Assembly (NCBI GenBank): GCA_937873515.1
Contig: CALMYB010000005.1
Coordinates: 1-64,000 of the forward strand
Length of the DNA: 64,000 nucleotides
From: an uncultured Acidobacteriota bacterium
Lineage (GTDB): Bacteria > Acidobacteriota > Blastocatellia > Pyrinomonadales > Pyrinomonadaceae
Direction of reading: 5' to 3'
This document shows positions 33,286 to 42,486 of the stretch, piece after piece. The position numbers and the translations under genes were made by a program. Within the stretch, counting starts at the first letter, position 1. Each line of letters starts with the position of its first letter. The notes beneath the pieces are model-generated. The model did not search any database, was not told the origin of the DNA, and saw only the letters and a program-made list of their open reading frames with translations.

Positions 33286-35306
33286 CCTTCTTCACCCTCC
33301 GCCGGCTGGTAGATCGAAACGCGATTCCGGCCCTCGGCTTTCGCACGATAGAGGGCCTTATCGGCTGCGCTGATCATATCCATCTGCGCGCAGACCTCGC
33401 TCGTGCAGGACGCGACGCCGACGCTGATCGTTACCGCTCTGTGCGGAAACTCGACGGACGCGACGTTATGCCGGACGCGGTCGGCGATATTCGCGGCCTC
33501 GACATCGGTCGTTTGCGGAAGCAGGATCGCAAATTCCTCGCCGCCAAAACGCACCGCAACATCCGCATCGCGAAGAGTTTCGCGAATGACGGACGCGACG
33601 ATCTTCAACGCCTCATCGCCCGCAGGATGCCCAAACGAATCGTTATAGGACTTGAAATGATCGACGTCGAGCATCACGAACGCCATCGGATAGCCGTGCC
33701 GATTCGAGCGTTTCACTTCCTCCGAGAGTCGCTGAACCATATAGCGCCGATTCAGAAGGCCGGTGAGCGGATCGGTCACCGAAAGCTGTTCGAGTTCGCC
33801 GGCGCGTTCCTTGAGCTGCGTGCGGTCGATCGCCGCGGCAAGCTGCGGCGCGATCGCCTTTACGAGGTCGAGATCGCGGCGGTCGAATGGCGCGCCTGTC
33901 ACCTTGTCCGTGAAATTGATGACCGCGAGCTGTCTTTCACCAAGCCAGATCGGTGCCGAAAGGAAGGACGCCGTCTTGTACTTACGCTCTTTCGCGACCG
34001 GCTCAAGGCCCGTGATAGCTGCGTCGCGGACGACGATCGGCTTGCCGCGTTCGAATACGATGCGCGCGACCCTTTCGCCGGGATCTGCGTCGTCCCGCAG
34101 GTCGACTACCGACCCGACCGCACCTTTGACGCGGAATCGTCTCGCAACTTCGTCACGCGTCATCAACGACGCACGCTCGGCCTGGAGCAGATCGGCACTG
34201 ACGCGTGCGAGATGCATCCAAAGTTCTTCGGTATCGAGGTCGCGAATTCCCTCGGCAAGCCGCTCCGAAACCTCATCGAGCCGCGCTCGCCTTTCCATTT
34301 CCGCCCGTAAACGCAGTATCTCAAGCTGCGGTGCGACCGAACGGCAAAACCTTGCAACTGCCCGGCGCCGATCCTCTTGCGGCACTTTGTCGAGCACGAC
34401 CAAAGCCGCCGGGATGTCGTCTCCGACAGGCATCGCAAAAAGCAGCACCTGCTTCGGGTTCGGCTGTTCCGCCGTCGCGGGTTTGCCAAGCACGATCGGC
34501 ATTTCGCCTGCTGCCGCATCGGCAAGCCTTTCATCATCGACGGCGATGCCGACGTTCACGCTTCGGCCTTTCAGCTTTGCGGAAACGGCAGTGCTCTCTA
34601 GGCGATCTGCTCGTTTTTCGAGCCAGATCAGCGAGTTCAGCGAGAAATTCTTGACGACGAACTCTATCGTCGCGTTGCGTGCCGAAATATAATCTCGCCC
34701 GAGAAGCGACCCAAAGAACGAACGCCAATCCGCGGGATCAGATCCGCTCGAAGCACGTTTTGCCTTCTCGTTGATCGCCGCGGCACGACGTGCGATCTCC
34801 TCTGCCTGCGGAGTCTCAGGTCTTGGGGCCGCTGCCTCTTGTTTTGACGCTTCTTTCAGCTCGCGTAAGGCATCGACAAGCGGTGCATCCGAACTCAGGA
34901 GCAGGATATTCTCGAAGAATCTCGAAGCGGGCAGATCGCGCCAATCGCCGGTCATCGCTCGATTTGCCGCTCGGCGATAATTCTCGGAATTTGTGAACGC
35001 ACGCCCGACGATCACTGCCGCCGGCTTCCCTTCAGTATCAAACTTCGCGGCTCGGCAAAGAAGCCCTGCGTGGCAAGTATAGGAGATCGTGGCGTTCTCG
35101 TCCGAAGCCCGCTGCAATGCCCGGCCGCAATCGCGTGCGCAACGCCCGACGAGCACACCATCCGGATTCAGCACGGCGCAGATCGAATTGTCATTGATGA
35201 CAGGGCTTTGCTTTCCCTCTTCGTCAACGACAACGACCGCAATTCCGTTCTTTTTCGCGATCCGCTCAAGAATGTTCTTGGGCGGAACCTCGCGTTTCTC
35301 ACTCAT
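33282..35306 (-). CDS. PocR-GAF-GGDEF diguanylate cyclase
   Basis: The 674-residue protein starts with a PocR-type sensor domain, with a cysteine set CARDCGRAL and YTCHAGLLCRAAKF, then VIVGRAF. One or two GAF-like domains follow (about 195-320 and 350-490). The C-terminal GGDEF domain has RFGGEEF, and the I-site RDAD five residues before it. It should synthesise c-di-GMP in response to a ligand bound by PocR or GAF. It overlaps the ATPase gene by 4 nt, so the two act in one operon. Confidence 0.82.
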   Translation of the reverse strand: MSEKREVPPKNILERIAKKNGIAVVVVDEEGKQSPVINDNSICAVLNPDGVLVGRCARDCGRALQRASDENATISYTCHAGLLCRAAKFDTEGKPAAVIVGRAFTNSENYRRAANRAMTGDWRDLPASRFFENILLLSSDAPLVDALRELKEASKQEAAAPRPETPQAEEIARRAAAINEKAKRASSGSDPADWRSFFGSLLGRDYISARNATIEFVVKNFSLNSLIWLEKRADRLESTAVSAKLKGRSVNVGIAVDDERLADAAAGEMPIVLGKPATAEQPNPKQVLLFAMPVGDDIPAALVVLDKVPQEDRRRAVARFCRSVAPQLEILRLRAEMERRARLDEVSERLAEGIRDLDTEELWMHLARVSADLLQAERASLMTRDEVARRFRVKGAVGSVVDLRDDADPGERVARIVFERGKPIVVRDAAITGLEPVAKERKYKTASFLSAPIWLGERQLAVINFTDKVTGAPFDRRDLDLVKAIAPQLAAAIDRTQLKERAGELEQLSVTDPLTGLLNRRYMVQRLSEEVKRSNRHGYPMAFVMLDVDHFKSYNDSFGHPAGDEALKIVASVIRETLRDADVAVRFGGEEFAILLPQTTDVEAANIADRVRHNVASVEFPHRAVTISVGVASCTSEVCAQMDMISAADKALYRAKAEGRNRVSIYQPAEGEEG

Positions 35307-35507
35307 CGCATTTTATTACCGGCCGCCGGAACGACTTCGCTTGCGGGCGGTTCAAAAGAATACGCTTCGGGCTTACGGGACAGGGCCGCTCCCGTGCGGA
35401 AGATACACGCTTTTGTATCTCGCAAAAACGCCTAATCGCACGTATTTTCCAAGAGTTCGGCAAGCAATTTACTAAGTTTTTGTCGGGCCTGCGAGCCATC
35501 ATTCATT

Positions 35508-35536
35508 TTGACCGAAAAGCCGGAAAGGGCGATACT
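35508..35536 (+). promoter_or_regulatory. Putative promoter for the DUF2383 gene
   Basis: TTGACC (35508-35513) is followed after 17 nt by GATACT (35531-35536). A 7-bp hairpin (CTCAAGT 35564-35570 and ACTTGAG 35580-35586) precedes the AAGGAGG Shine-Dalgarno (35597-35603) in the leader. The remaining 35307-35616 gap shows no convincing gene. Confidence 0.45.
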
Positions 35537-35616
35537 ATAAGCAGGCACATATTTGCTGAGACCCTCAAGTACTTCCGAAACTTGAGAAGCATTTGCAAGG
35601 AGGTTTTTAGATCGCA

Positions 35617-36168
35617 ATGGTCAACGATAGCAAAGCCGACCCGGTCGAGCGCGGCAAGGTTCTCCCAAAAGCTAAGACGGCATCGAGATTGAATGAGCTG
35701 ATCGTTACCTGCAAAGACGGCGAGGCGGGTTATCGAAGCGCGTCGGAAGGTGTAAAGTCTGCCGAACTGAAGCAGTTTTTTGCAGAATGTGCGATCCAGC
35801 GATCGCAGTTCGTCGGCGAACTGCAATCGCTAGTGCGGTCGCTTGGCGGGAATCCCGAACACACAGGTTCATTCATCGCAAAACTTCACCGAGGCTGGAT
35901 CGACATCAAGGCCGTGATCGAAGGCCGCGACGAGGCAGGAGTTCTCGTCGAATGTGAACGCGGCGAAAGCATCGCAAAAAAAGCCTATACAAGCGTGCTG
36001 AAAGAATCGCTGCGTCCGCATGTGCTCGATGTTGTGGAGCGTCAGTTCGCTTCGATAACGGCGGTCCACAAGCGTATAAGGGCGCTCAAGGCTTCGCACC
36101 TTGAAAAGGACAAGGGGCATCTTCCGCCGCCCGCAAAACAAACGAGCCGCGTCGGGACTAGCCGCTGA
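35617..36168 (+). CDS. PA2169-family four-helix-bundle protein (DUF2383)
   Basis: The 183-residue protein has a DUF2383-like core: LNELIVTCKDGEAGYRSASEG near the start, then ELKQFFAECAIQRSQFVGELQ, LGGNPEHTGSFIAKLHRGWID and LVECERGESIAKKAYTSVLK. This is a ferritin-like four-helix bundle, whose function is unknown. An AAGGAGG lies 13 nt before the ATG, a long spacing. The 3' end overlaps the convergent oppF-like gene by 11 nt. It is monocistronic, with its own promoter, perhaps stress-related as in other members of the family. Confidence 0.8.
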   Translation: MVNDSKADPVERGKVLPKAKTASRLNELIVTCKDGEAGYRSASEGVKSAELKQFFAECAIQRSQFVGELQSLVRSLGGNPEHTGSFIAKLHRGWIDIKAVIEGRDEAGVLVECERGESIAKKAYTSVLKESLRPHVLDVVERQFASITAVHKRIRALKASHLEKDKGHLPPPAKQTSRVGTSR

Positions 36169-36919
36169 CCACTTTCGGCATCGCTTCGATCAGCCGTTTT
36201 GTGAACGGATGCTGAGCGTTGTCGAGTATCTCGCTCGTCGGCCCGGCCTCGACGATCTTCCCTTTTTCCATCACCGCAACGCGATCGGCAATGAATCTCA
36301 CTGCCCTTAGATCGTGCGAAATAAAGAGAAAGGCGATCCCGCGGTTTCGTGCGGAACGCTTTAGAAGGTTGAGTATCTGAGCCTGCATCGAAACATCGAG
36401 CGACGAAACGGGTTCGTCCGCGACGATGAGTTCCGGTTCGACCGAAAGCGCCCTCGCAATGCCGACGCGTTGACGCTGTCCGCCCGAAAGCTCGCTTGGT
36501 TTACGCCCGCGAAACTCCGTCGAAAGCCCGACGGCCGACATCAACTCGGCCAATTCGTTCGTCTCCGTTGCAAGAGAAAAGGCACGCCGCGGTTCGAGGA
36601 TCGAATTCCCGACCGGGACGAGCGGATCGAGACTCGTGTAAGGATCCTGAAAGACCATCTGCATACGTCGTCGGAATGGCCGCATCTGCCGCTCCGAAAG
36701 ATGTGTGATGTCTTCGCCGTCAAGCAAGATCCGGCCCGAAGCGATCCGCTGCACACGCAGCACCGCGCGTGCGAGCGTGGATTTTCCGCAGCCGGATTCG
36801 CCAACGAGCGCAAGCGTCTCACCGCGGCCGATGCTGAGCGAGACGCCATCGACCGCATTGACTCCATTGCGTCCGCCAAAGCGGACGACCAGGTCTTCGA
36901 TCCGTAAAAATTCAGTCAT
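36158..36919 (-). CDS. Oligopeptide ABC transporter ATP-binding subunit OppF-like
   Basis: The 253-residue ATPase has Walker A GESGCGKST, Q-loop VFQDPYTSLDP, signature LSGGQRQRVGIARAL and Walker B LIVADEPVSSLDVS, all typical of OppF/DppF. It lacks the usual C-terminal extension with a cluster of cysteines seen in many OppF proteins. It is separated from the OppD-like gene by a lipoprotein gene, in the order oppA-oppD-lipoprotein-oppF. It energises peptide import, but no permease genes lie here. Confidence 0.82.
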   Translation of the reverse strand: MTEFLRIEDLVVRFGGRNGVNAVDGVSLSIGRGETLALVGESGCGKSTLARAVLRVQRIASGRILLDGEDITHLSERQMRPFRRRMQMVFQDPYTSLDPLVPVGNSILEPRRAFSLATETNELAELMSAVGLSTEFRGRKPSELSGGQRQRVGIARALSVEPELIVADEPVSSLDVSMQAQILNLLKRSARNRGIAFLFISHDLRAVRFIADRVAVMEKGKIVEAGPTSEILDNAQHPFTKRLIEAMPKVVSG

Positions 36920-36925
36920 CCAAAG

Positions 36926-37639
36926 CTAGATCGGCTTCTCGATCTTGACCGGCGTGTCCGTGTCGTAGGTGATCGTTGCAGACTTCAGTTTCCCGCCCTT
37001 GTAGCCGACCTCGACCTTCATCGGAAGGCCTGTCGCCTTGTTCACCCAAATGGTGGAAGTGTACGCGGCAACGCTGCTCTCCGGCTTGCCCGGATCTTCG
37101 TACGAGTATTTGTCTGCGGGCTTTCCATTGACCGTATCAACGCCCTCGTACTTTACGTCGGAGAGGCGTTTCATACCTTCCTCCGTGAACATCTGACGCA
37201 TCGCCGGGATCTGGCTTGCGGCACTTCCCGGCATCTTCGTCCATTTTCCGCCAAAGCTCGCATAGGTGTCCGACCCGATCATTATCGTCTCGATCTGGAC
37301 GCCATGGATCGGATCGCTTTTCATGTGATATCGGTCGGGTGCCTGATATTCGAGGGTCATATTCATCGAAGTTTCGCCGACGGTGTTCATCGTCGCCCTA
37401 AAAGAATTGAGCGAAACGAACTTCTTCGAAGCGGCAATGATCTCGGCCTTTGGGTCGACGCCGGCCGCCGCAGAACCGGGCTCGGAGCTTGGTGAGGTCG
37501 AACCGGAATTCGAATTCGTTTCTGCGGTGTTCGCGGGCTTTCCTTCAAGGCCGGAACGCAATTTATTGATCGTCGAGCAGCCAAGCCCGACGCCCGCAAG
37601 CAAGAGCAATACAAGGGTAAGTGAGCGCAAATTCTTCAT
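36926..37639 (-). CDS. LolA/LppX-like lipoprotein
   Basis: The 237-residue lipoprotein has a signal ending LGLGC and a Ser/Asn/Pro-rich linker. A domain follows resembling the LolA/LppX fold (residues about 65-237): FRATMNTVGETSMNMTLEYQAPDRYHMK, then GVDTVNGKPADKYSYEDPGKP and WVNKATGLPMKVEVGYKGGK. Such proteins bind lipids or lipoproteins in the envelope. It is inserted between oppD and oppF, 6 nt before oppF, so it is probably co-transcribed with the transporter. Its role with that transporter is unknown. Confidence 0.65.
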   Translation of the reverse strand: MKNLRSLTLVLLLLAGVGLGCSTINKLRSGLEGKPANTAETNSNSGSTSPSSEPGSAAAGVDPKAEIIAASKKFVSLNSFRATMNTVGETSMNMTLEYQAPDRYHMKSDPIHGVQIETIMIGSDTYASFGGKWTKMPGSAASQIPAMRQMFTEEGMKRLSDVKYEGVDTVNGKPADKYSYEDPGKPESSVAAYTSTIWVNKATGLPMKVEVGYKGGKLKSATITYDTDTPVKIEKPI

Positions 37640-37654
37640 AGTTTTTTAACCTTA

Positions 37655-38656
37655 TCATTTCCGGAAAGCTTCGCCGGCAAAATGGCAACGCGAAAAATGC
37701 TGATCCGAAACGGCCGTAAACTCCGGCTTTTTTTCAATGCAAACGGCTTCGGTTCTATCGCAGCGTGGAGCAAATTCGCAAGCCTTGATATCAGAGCGAA
37801 GATCCGGCGGCATTCCTGGGATCTGATAGAGTTCATCGTCCGCGTTCGCATTTTCCGGCATCGCGGCGAGCAAAGCACGCGTGTATGGATTTGCGGCTCG
37901 CGTGAATAATTCGGCCGCCTTCGCCTCTTCAAAAATTCGGCCGCCGTACATCACGGATACGCGGTCGGCTCGTCCCGCAACGAGCGCAAGATCGTGCGAA
38001 ATGAGGATAACGCTCATGCCGATCCTTGCCCGCAGTTTGTCGAGCAGGTCGAGGACCTGTGCCTGCACCGTCGAATCAAGAGCTGTCGTCGGCTCGTCGG
38101 CGATCACAAGATCAGGCGTGCAGCTGACGGCGATCGCGATCATCACGCGCTGGCGCATTCCGCCGGAGAACTCGTGCGGATACTGAGCCACGCGTTTTGC
38201 CGGATCGGAAATTCCCACGACATCGAGCAGCTCTTTTGCGCGTTCGCGCGCATCACGTCGAGACAGCCCGAGATGAAGCTCCACGGCCTCACCGATCTGT
38301 TGTCCGACCGTAAGATACGGGTTGAGCGACGACATCGGATCCTGAAAGACCACGCCGATCCGCTTGCCGCGGATAGCACGCAGTTCCCTATCATCAGCCG
38401 CTAAGAGTTCTTGCCCGTCAAAAAGGATACTCCCCGAGGTTATACGGCCGACCCCCGGCAAAAGACGCACGATCGACATTCCCAACGCCGTCTTTCCGCT
38501 GCCGGATTCACCGACGACAGCGACCATTTCGCCCTTCTCGACGCTGAGCGAAACGCTTCGAACCGCCTTCACGGAACGGCCTTTCCGATCCTTAAACTCG
38601 ACGTAAAGGTCTTCTATCGATAGTAGTGATGCTTGTACCTTCGCTTGTGAACTCAT
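37655..38656 (-). CDS. Oligopeptide ABC transporter ATP-binding subunit OppD-like
   Basis: The 333-residue ATPase has Walker A GESGSGKTA, Q-loop VFQDPMSSLNP, signature FSGGMRQRVMIAIAV and Walker B LVIADEPTTALDST. The C-terminal peptide-transporter extension with paired cysteines (CEFAPRCDRTEAVC) is typical of OppD/DppD. It follows the substrate-binding protein gene by 16 nt. It would pair with the OppF-like ATPase; the membrane permeases must be encoded elsewhere. Confidence 0.85.
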   Translation of the reverse strand: MSSQAKVQASLLSIEDLYVEFKDRKGRSVKAVRSVSLSVEKGEMVAVVGESGSGKTALGMSIVRLLPGVGRITSGSILFDGQELLAADDRELRAIRGKRIGVVFQDPMSSLNPYLTVGQQIGEAVELHLGLSRRDARERAKELLDVVGISDPAKRVAQYPHEFSGGMRQRVMIAIAVSCTPDLVIADEPTTALDSTVQAQVLDLLDKLRARIGMSVILISHDLALVAGRADRVSVMYGGRIFEEAKAAELFTRAANPYTRALLAAMPENANADDELYQIPGMPPDLRSDIKACEFAPRCDRTEAVCIEKKPEFTAVSDQHFSRCHFAGEAFRK

Positions 38657-38672
38657 TCGGGTCGGCCGCAGA

Positions 38673-40517
38673 TCAGTTTGATGCCGCGGGCTGCCAATTC
38701 GGATCGATCTTGACCTCGGTCAAGACAACGGCGTCAAGGCTGTTCAGTTCGAAGCCCGTAACATACGGCTTGATAAGGGCAAACGACCTGGGAAAATAGA
38801 TCGGGATCGCCGAAAGGTCATAGAGCGCCGCTTCTTGTGAGTACGGCTGTGCTGCAACGACCGGCGGTAATTGATCCGAGGCCGCCGGGTCGGTCAAGAG
38901 ATGTGGAATAGGCGTCGGCGAAGGCATCGGCTGCTGAACGAGCGGCCCGCCGGGAACTTCAGGGCTGGTCATCTTCTTCTCCGTACCGAAGATCGTCTGC
39001 ATTGCGACGACCTCATCCGTCGTCGGCAGCACGACCCCGCGCCGAAGCAGATCGTAATCACCTGCGGCCCGGACAGCTTCGATCTCACTTGTTTCGACCG
39101 GAACGACATTGACGTCGATGTTCAGATTCTGCTTCCACATCCGAGCTGCGGTGCGTGCGATGCGCTGCTGTGCATCGTTGCGGTTCACGACGAGCCTTAA
39201 TGCGGGGAAATTCTCGCCATCTGGAAAACCCGAGCGTTCGAGCAGTTCTTTTGCACGCTCCGCATCAAATACGAGGCCTGCCGCAGCATCAGGGCTTTCG
39301 GTCGGCAGAAAACGCGTCGCCGGACTCGTCGAACCGTCAAGTTCGCCTTCCGCGATCTTCTGCCGGTCGATCGAAATGGCAAGGGCCTCACGCACACGGC
39401 GGTCGGCTAGGATCTTGTTATTCGTGTTGACCTCATACAAATTGATCGCCGAATGCGTCGTCTGCCTGAAATCGTCGTACGGCGCGAGAAGCTTTAATGC
39501 GAGAGGCGAAAATGCCGCGTTCGTAAGCACATCGATATCGCCGTTCTTGTAAGCCTCTAGGGCCGCATCTGCCGTTGCATGCGGCACGAAAACGACACGC
39601 TGAGGAGCAACAGCGTTTTTGTTCCAATAGGTCTTCGAGCGTTCGAGAACGACACCGGTCTTATCCGAAGTTATGACCGTGAAGGGCCCGTTCGAAACTT
39701 CCGGCGGTTCGGCATCGGTAGAATCCAATTCCGCGGCCTTGTCGTAAACCGGAAAGAAAACGGGGTTCGCAACAAGTTTCGGGAAGTCCGGATCGGGCCG
39801 CATTAATTCGACCCGCAGCTCAAGATCGCTTATCGCCTCAACGCCTGCCGAGGTCGCGGCAGTCTTCTTTTCGGATTCACCGTGAGAATCTTCACGTGCC
39901 CTATTCTCGCCCCGTTCTTCAGGCTTTGGAGCGGCGGCAGATTTCTCGGGCAAGTTCGATGGCAATGCGGCCGTCTTCTTCTCTGCAGGCCCTGCGGAAA
40001 GCTCGGCGGCCTTTGCTGCCTCATCGCCCAAGCCCTTTATATTCGAAAAAAGCTCGCGATGCGTAGCGTCTGGAGAAAGTGCGGGAAGGCGCTTCCAAGA
40101 ATCGACAAAGTTCTTCGCCGTAACCGGCTTGCCGTTCGTCCAGCGTGCACCGTCGCGGAGCCGGAACGTCCAAACCCGTCCATCTTCGCTCGACCAACTT
40201 TCGGCAACGGCCGGCAGAGCGTCGAGCGTCTTCGGGTCAAGGGTCGTCAGCCCTTCATATATTGCCCGCACCACGTCTGTTTCAGGTGCGGCCAAGGCTT
40301 TTGCGGGATCAAAACTTTTCGGAGTATTTCCATTGCTCCAGCGGACTTCCTGCTTGAGCGGCGGCTTTGTCTTTGAAATGAATGCTTCGGGCTGGGGTTG
40401 CTTTATCTCTGCGCACGAGGCGGCAAAAAGCGTGGCGAAAAGGACGAACACGACCTGCCACCGCAGCCGTAAGCCACTGCCAACAGATAGTTTAAGTGTC
40501 GTCTCCCGCCTTGCCAT
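38673..40517 (-). CDS. Peptide ABC transporter substrate-binding lipoprotein, OppA-like
   Basis: The 614-residue protein has a basic leader and a hydrophobic stretch ending LFAASC as a lipobox. The SBP_bac_5 fold is recognisable by NTPKSFDPAKALAAPETDVVRAIYEGL and the signature WSSEDGRVWTFRLRDGARWTNG. A Glu/Ala/Lys-rich insertion occurs at about residues 190-235. The C-terminus ends in an Ile-Tyr-Phe-Pro region before VTGFELNSLD. It binds oligopeptides for uptake. Its start overlaps coaE by 26 nt, so it may be the last coupled gene of the coaE operon or the first of the opp genes. Confidence 0.85.
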   Translation of the reverse strand: MARRETTLKLSVGSGLRLRWQVVFVLFATLFAASCAEIKQPQPEAFISKTKPPLKQEVRWSNGNTPKSFDPAKALAAPETDVVRAIYEGLTTLDPKTLDALPAVAESWSSEDGRVWTFRLRDGARWTNGKPVTAKNFVDSWKRLPALSPDATHRELFSNIKGLGDEAAKAAELSAGPAEKKTAALPSNLPEKSAAAPKPEERGENRAREDSHGESEKKTAATSAGVEAISDLELRVELMRPDPDFPKLVANPVFFPVYDKAAELDSTDAEPPEVSNGPFTVITSDKTGVVLERSKTYWNKNAVAPQRVVFVPHATADAALEAYKNGDIDVLTNAAFSPLALKLLAPYDDFRQTTHSAINLYEVNTNNKILADRRVREALAISIDRQKIAEGELDGSTSPATRFLPTESPDAAAGLVFDAERAKELLERSGFPDGENFPALRLVVNRNDAQQRIARTAARMWKQNLNIDVNVVPVETSEIEAVRAAGDYDLLRRGVVLPTTDEVVAMQTIFGTEKKMTSPEVPGGPLVQQPMPSPTPIPHLLTDPAASDQLPPVVAAQPYSQEAALYDLSAIPIYFPRSFALIKPYVTGFELNSLDAVVLTEVKIDPNWQPAASN

Positions 40518-41130
40518 TCTCTTGAGCTTCTCTCAACGAAGCGAAGATCTCTCGCGTCTGCCGTTTCGTATCCTCAAAACCATTAGATGTGTCGATGACG
40601 TAATTGGCAAACTTTCTTTTTTCGTCCTGCGGCATCTGAGCGTCGATACGGCGTTCTGCCTCGCTTTCGCTCAAACTATCGCGTGCCATGAGGCGCGCCA
40701 ATTGTATCGCAGGTTCACAATAGACGACAATCAGCTTGTCGAACCGTTTATAGCCGCCGGATTCGATCATCAACGCCGCATCGACGACCGCAATCGCGTC
40801 CGGGTCACGCTCCTTGACCGACCTCAGCCATTCGTCCTGGAGTTCGATGACAAGCGGATGAATGATCAAGTTCAGTTTGAGACGCTTTTCTTCGTCAGCA
40901 AATACGATAGCGGCGAGCGATTTCCGGTCGAGTGTTCCGTCAGGGAAAAGAACCGAATCGCCAAATTCGTCGACGACCGCCGCAAGGCCGGGCGTGCCTT
41001 TCTCGACGACCTTTCTAGCCGCCAGATCCGCGTCTATAACGTCGGCCCCAAGCTCCCGTAAATATTCAGTAACAAAGGACTTACCGGTTGCAATGGAACC
41101 TGTTAGGCCGACCGTGAGCACAGAGATCAT
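40492..41130 (-). CDS. coaE: Dephospho-CoA kinase
   Basis: The 212-residue protein opens with the P-loop GLTGSIATGKS, followed by GADVIDADLAARKVVE, both diagnostic of CoaE. Later IIHPLVIELQ and VDAALMIESGGYKRFDKLIVVYC complete the fold. It performs the last step of coenzyme A synthesis. It overlaps the MazG-like gene by 4 nt and the oppA gene by 26 nt, consistent with one operon folD-mazG-coaE-oppA. Confidence 0.93.
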   Translation of the reverse strand: MISVLTVGLTGSIATGKSFVTEYLRELGADVIDADLAARKVVEKGTPGLAAVVDEFGDSVLFPDGTLDRKSLAAIVFADEEKRLKLNLIIHPLVIELQDEWLRSVKERDPDAIAVVDAALMIESGGYKRFDKLIVVYCEPAIQLARLMARDSLSESEAERRIDAQMPQDEKRKFANYVIDTSNGFEDTKRQTREIFASLREAQENGKAGDDT

Positions 41131-41432
41131 CCTTTAGCCGAATGGCGTTTTGCTAGCTTTTGGATGTTGAATTCGGCGATCTCCGCAAGCGTTAGGCCAA
41201 GTTCGTCGGCACACGCCGAAATGTACCAAAGCACGTCGCCGAGTTCATCCTTGAGCTTTGCGCGTGTCTCCTCGGTTAGCACGCCATCGTGATCGCGTTG
41301 GATCTTTTTGACGATATTTGCGACCTCGCCGGCCTCGCCCGCAAGCCCGAGCGTCGGATATTCGACATTCGACATTCGGCGTGGATAAAGTGCGGTCTTG
41401 CTCGCCGCCGACTGATAATCTTCGAAGTTCAT
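41127..41432 (-). CDS. MazG-like nucleotide pyrophosphohydrolase
   Basis: The 101-residue protein begins at ATG 41432, giving MNFEDYQSAASKTALYP. It has the MazG-type all-alpha NTP-PPase motif: GLAGEAGEVANIVKK and then KLKDELGDVLWYISACADEL, carrying the metal-binding E/D residues. It hydrolyses non-canonical nucleoside triphosphates. It lies 2 nt downstream of folD and overlaps coaE by 4 nt. Confidence 0.85.
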   Translation of the reverse strand: MNFEDYQSAASKTALYPRRMSNVEYPTLGLAGEAGEVANIVKKIQRDHDGVLTEETRAKLKDELGDVLWYISACADELGLTLAEIAEFNIQKLAKRHSAKG

Positions 41433-41434
41433 AA

Positions 41435-42373
41435 TTAATTTTCTGCTATCCCGCGACGCATCTTCGCCGCGATGACCGTATTTTTCATAAGCATAGCGAC
41501 CGTCAGCAGGCCGATACCGCCCGGAACCGGCGTGATCGCTCCTGCTGCCAACGCGGCATCTTTCGGACAAACATCGCCGACGAGCGTCGCGCCGCGGTTG
41601 TCGAGCGTATCGAGCCGCTTGTCGAGGTCTTCGCCCGCAAAAAGCTCCCGGACACGTTCGGAACTCTCGACCGAATTGATCCCGACGTCAATGACGACCG
41701 CTCCTTCCCGAATGTGTTCACGGCAAATAAATCCTGCGCTGCCGATCGCCGCGATCAAGATGTCCGCCTCGCGCGTGACGCTCGGCAGATCTCTTGTACG
41801 TGAATGACATATCGTTACCGTCGCATTTTCGCGTAAAAGCAGAGCGGCGAGCGGCTTCCCGACAATGTTGCTGCGGCCGACGACGACGGCCCTTGCACCG
41901 GCGATCTCGATATTCGAACGCTTCAAAACCTCGATCACGCCCGCCGGCGTGCAGGGCGTCAACGCCTCGAAACCCTGCAAAAGGCGGCCGATATTCACGG
42001 GGTGAAAGCCGTCGACGTCCTTTTGCGGGTCGATCAGCTCGATCACCTCTCGTTCCTCGATATGCTTCGGCAGCGGCAGCTGCACAAGTATCCCGTCAAC
42101 GTCATCCCGCAAATTCAATTCGCGGATCGTGTTCACAAGTTCGGCCTGTGTGACGCTCTCGTCAAAGTGTATGTGTTCGCTGCGGATGCCGATCTCTTCG
42201 GCGGTGCGGATCTTGCTGCCGACATAGACGGCCGATGCCGGATCTTCACCGACACGCACAACGACGAGCGTCGGTCGGACCGAATGCACTTCATACAGTT
42301 CAACGACCTCGGCCGAAACCTCTTTTTTGATGTCGTCCGCGATCGGCTTTCCGCTAAGAATTTTTGCGGTCAT
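41435..42373 (-). CDS. folD: Bifunctional methylene-THF dehydrogenase/cyclohydrolase FolD
   Basis: From ATG 42373 (MTAKILSGKPIAD) the protein has 312 residues. Signature regions are PTLVVVRVGEDPASAVYVGSK, with catalytic Lys in the SKIRTAEEIG segment, then DVDGILVQLPLP and later VVVGRSNIVGKPLAALL, and PVPGGIGLLTVAML. It interconverts methylene- and formyl-THF in one-carbon metabolism. A TTG at 42388 is an alternative start. It begins the folD-mazG-coaE operon. Confidence 0.94.
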   Translation of the reverse strand: MTAKILSGKPIADDIKKEVSAEVVELYEVHSVRPTLVVVRVGEDPASAVYVGSKIRTAEEIGIRSEHIHFDESVTQAELVNTIRELNLRDDVDGILVQLPLPKHIEEREVIELIDPQKDVDGFHPVNIGRLLQGFEALTPCTPAGVIEVLKRSNIEIAGARAVVVGRSNIVGKPLAALLLRENATVTICHSRTRDLPSVTREADILIAAIGSAGFICREHIREGAVVIDVGINSVESSERVRELFAGEDLDKRLDTLDNRGATLVGDVCPKDAALAAGAITPVPGGIGLLTVAMLMKNTVIAAKMRRGIAEN

Positions 42374-42486
42374 AACAAAGTTCGCCAAAAGAAAGAGTTT
42401 ACCGCAATGGGCCTACCGTTTTCCAAATCGGATGGCACAAGCCCCGACTTGGACACGCTCTATGTTTTGGGCGACAATATCCTTTT

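Noticed and set aside
35432..35617. Minus-strand small gene upstream of the PocR gene
   Set aside because: It needs a TTG start overlapping the DUF2383 start, has no Shine-Dalgarno and no recognisable family, though its composition is protein-like.
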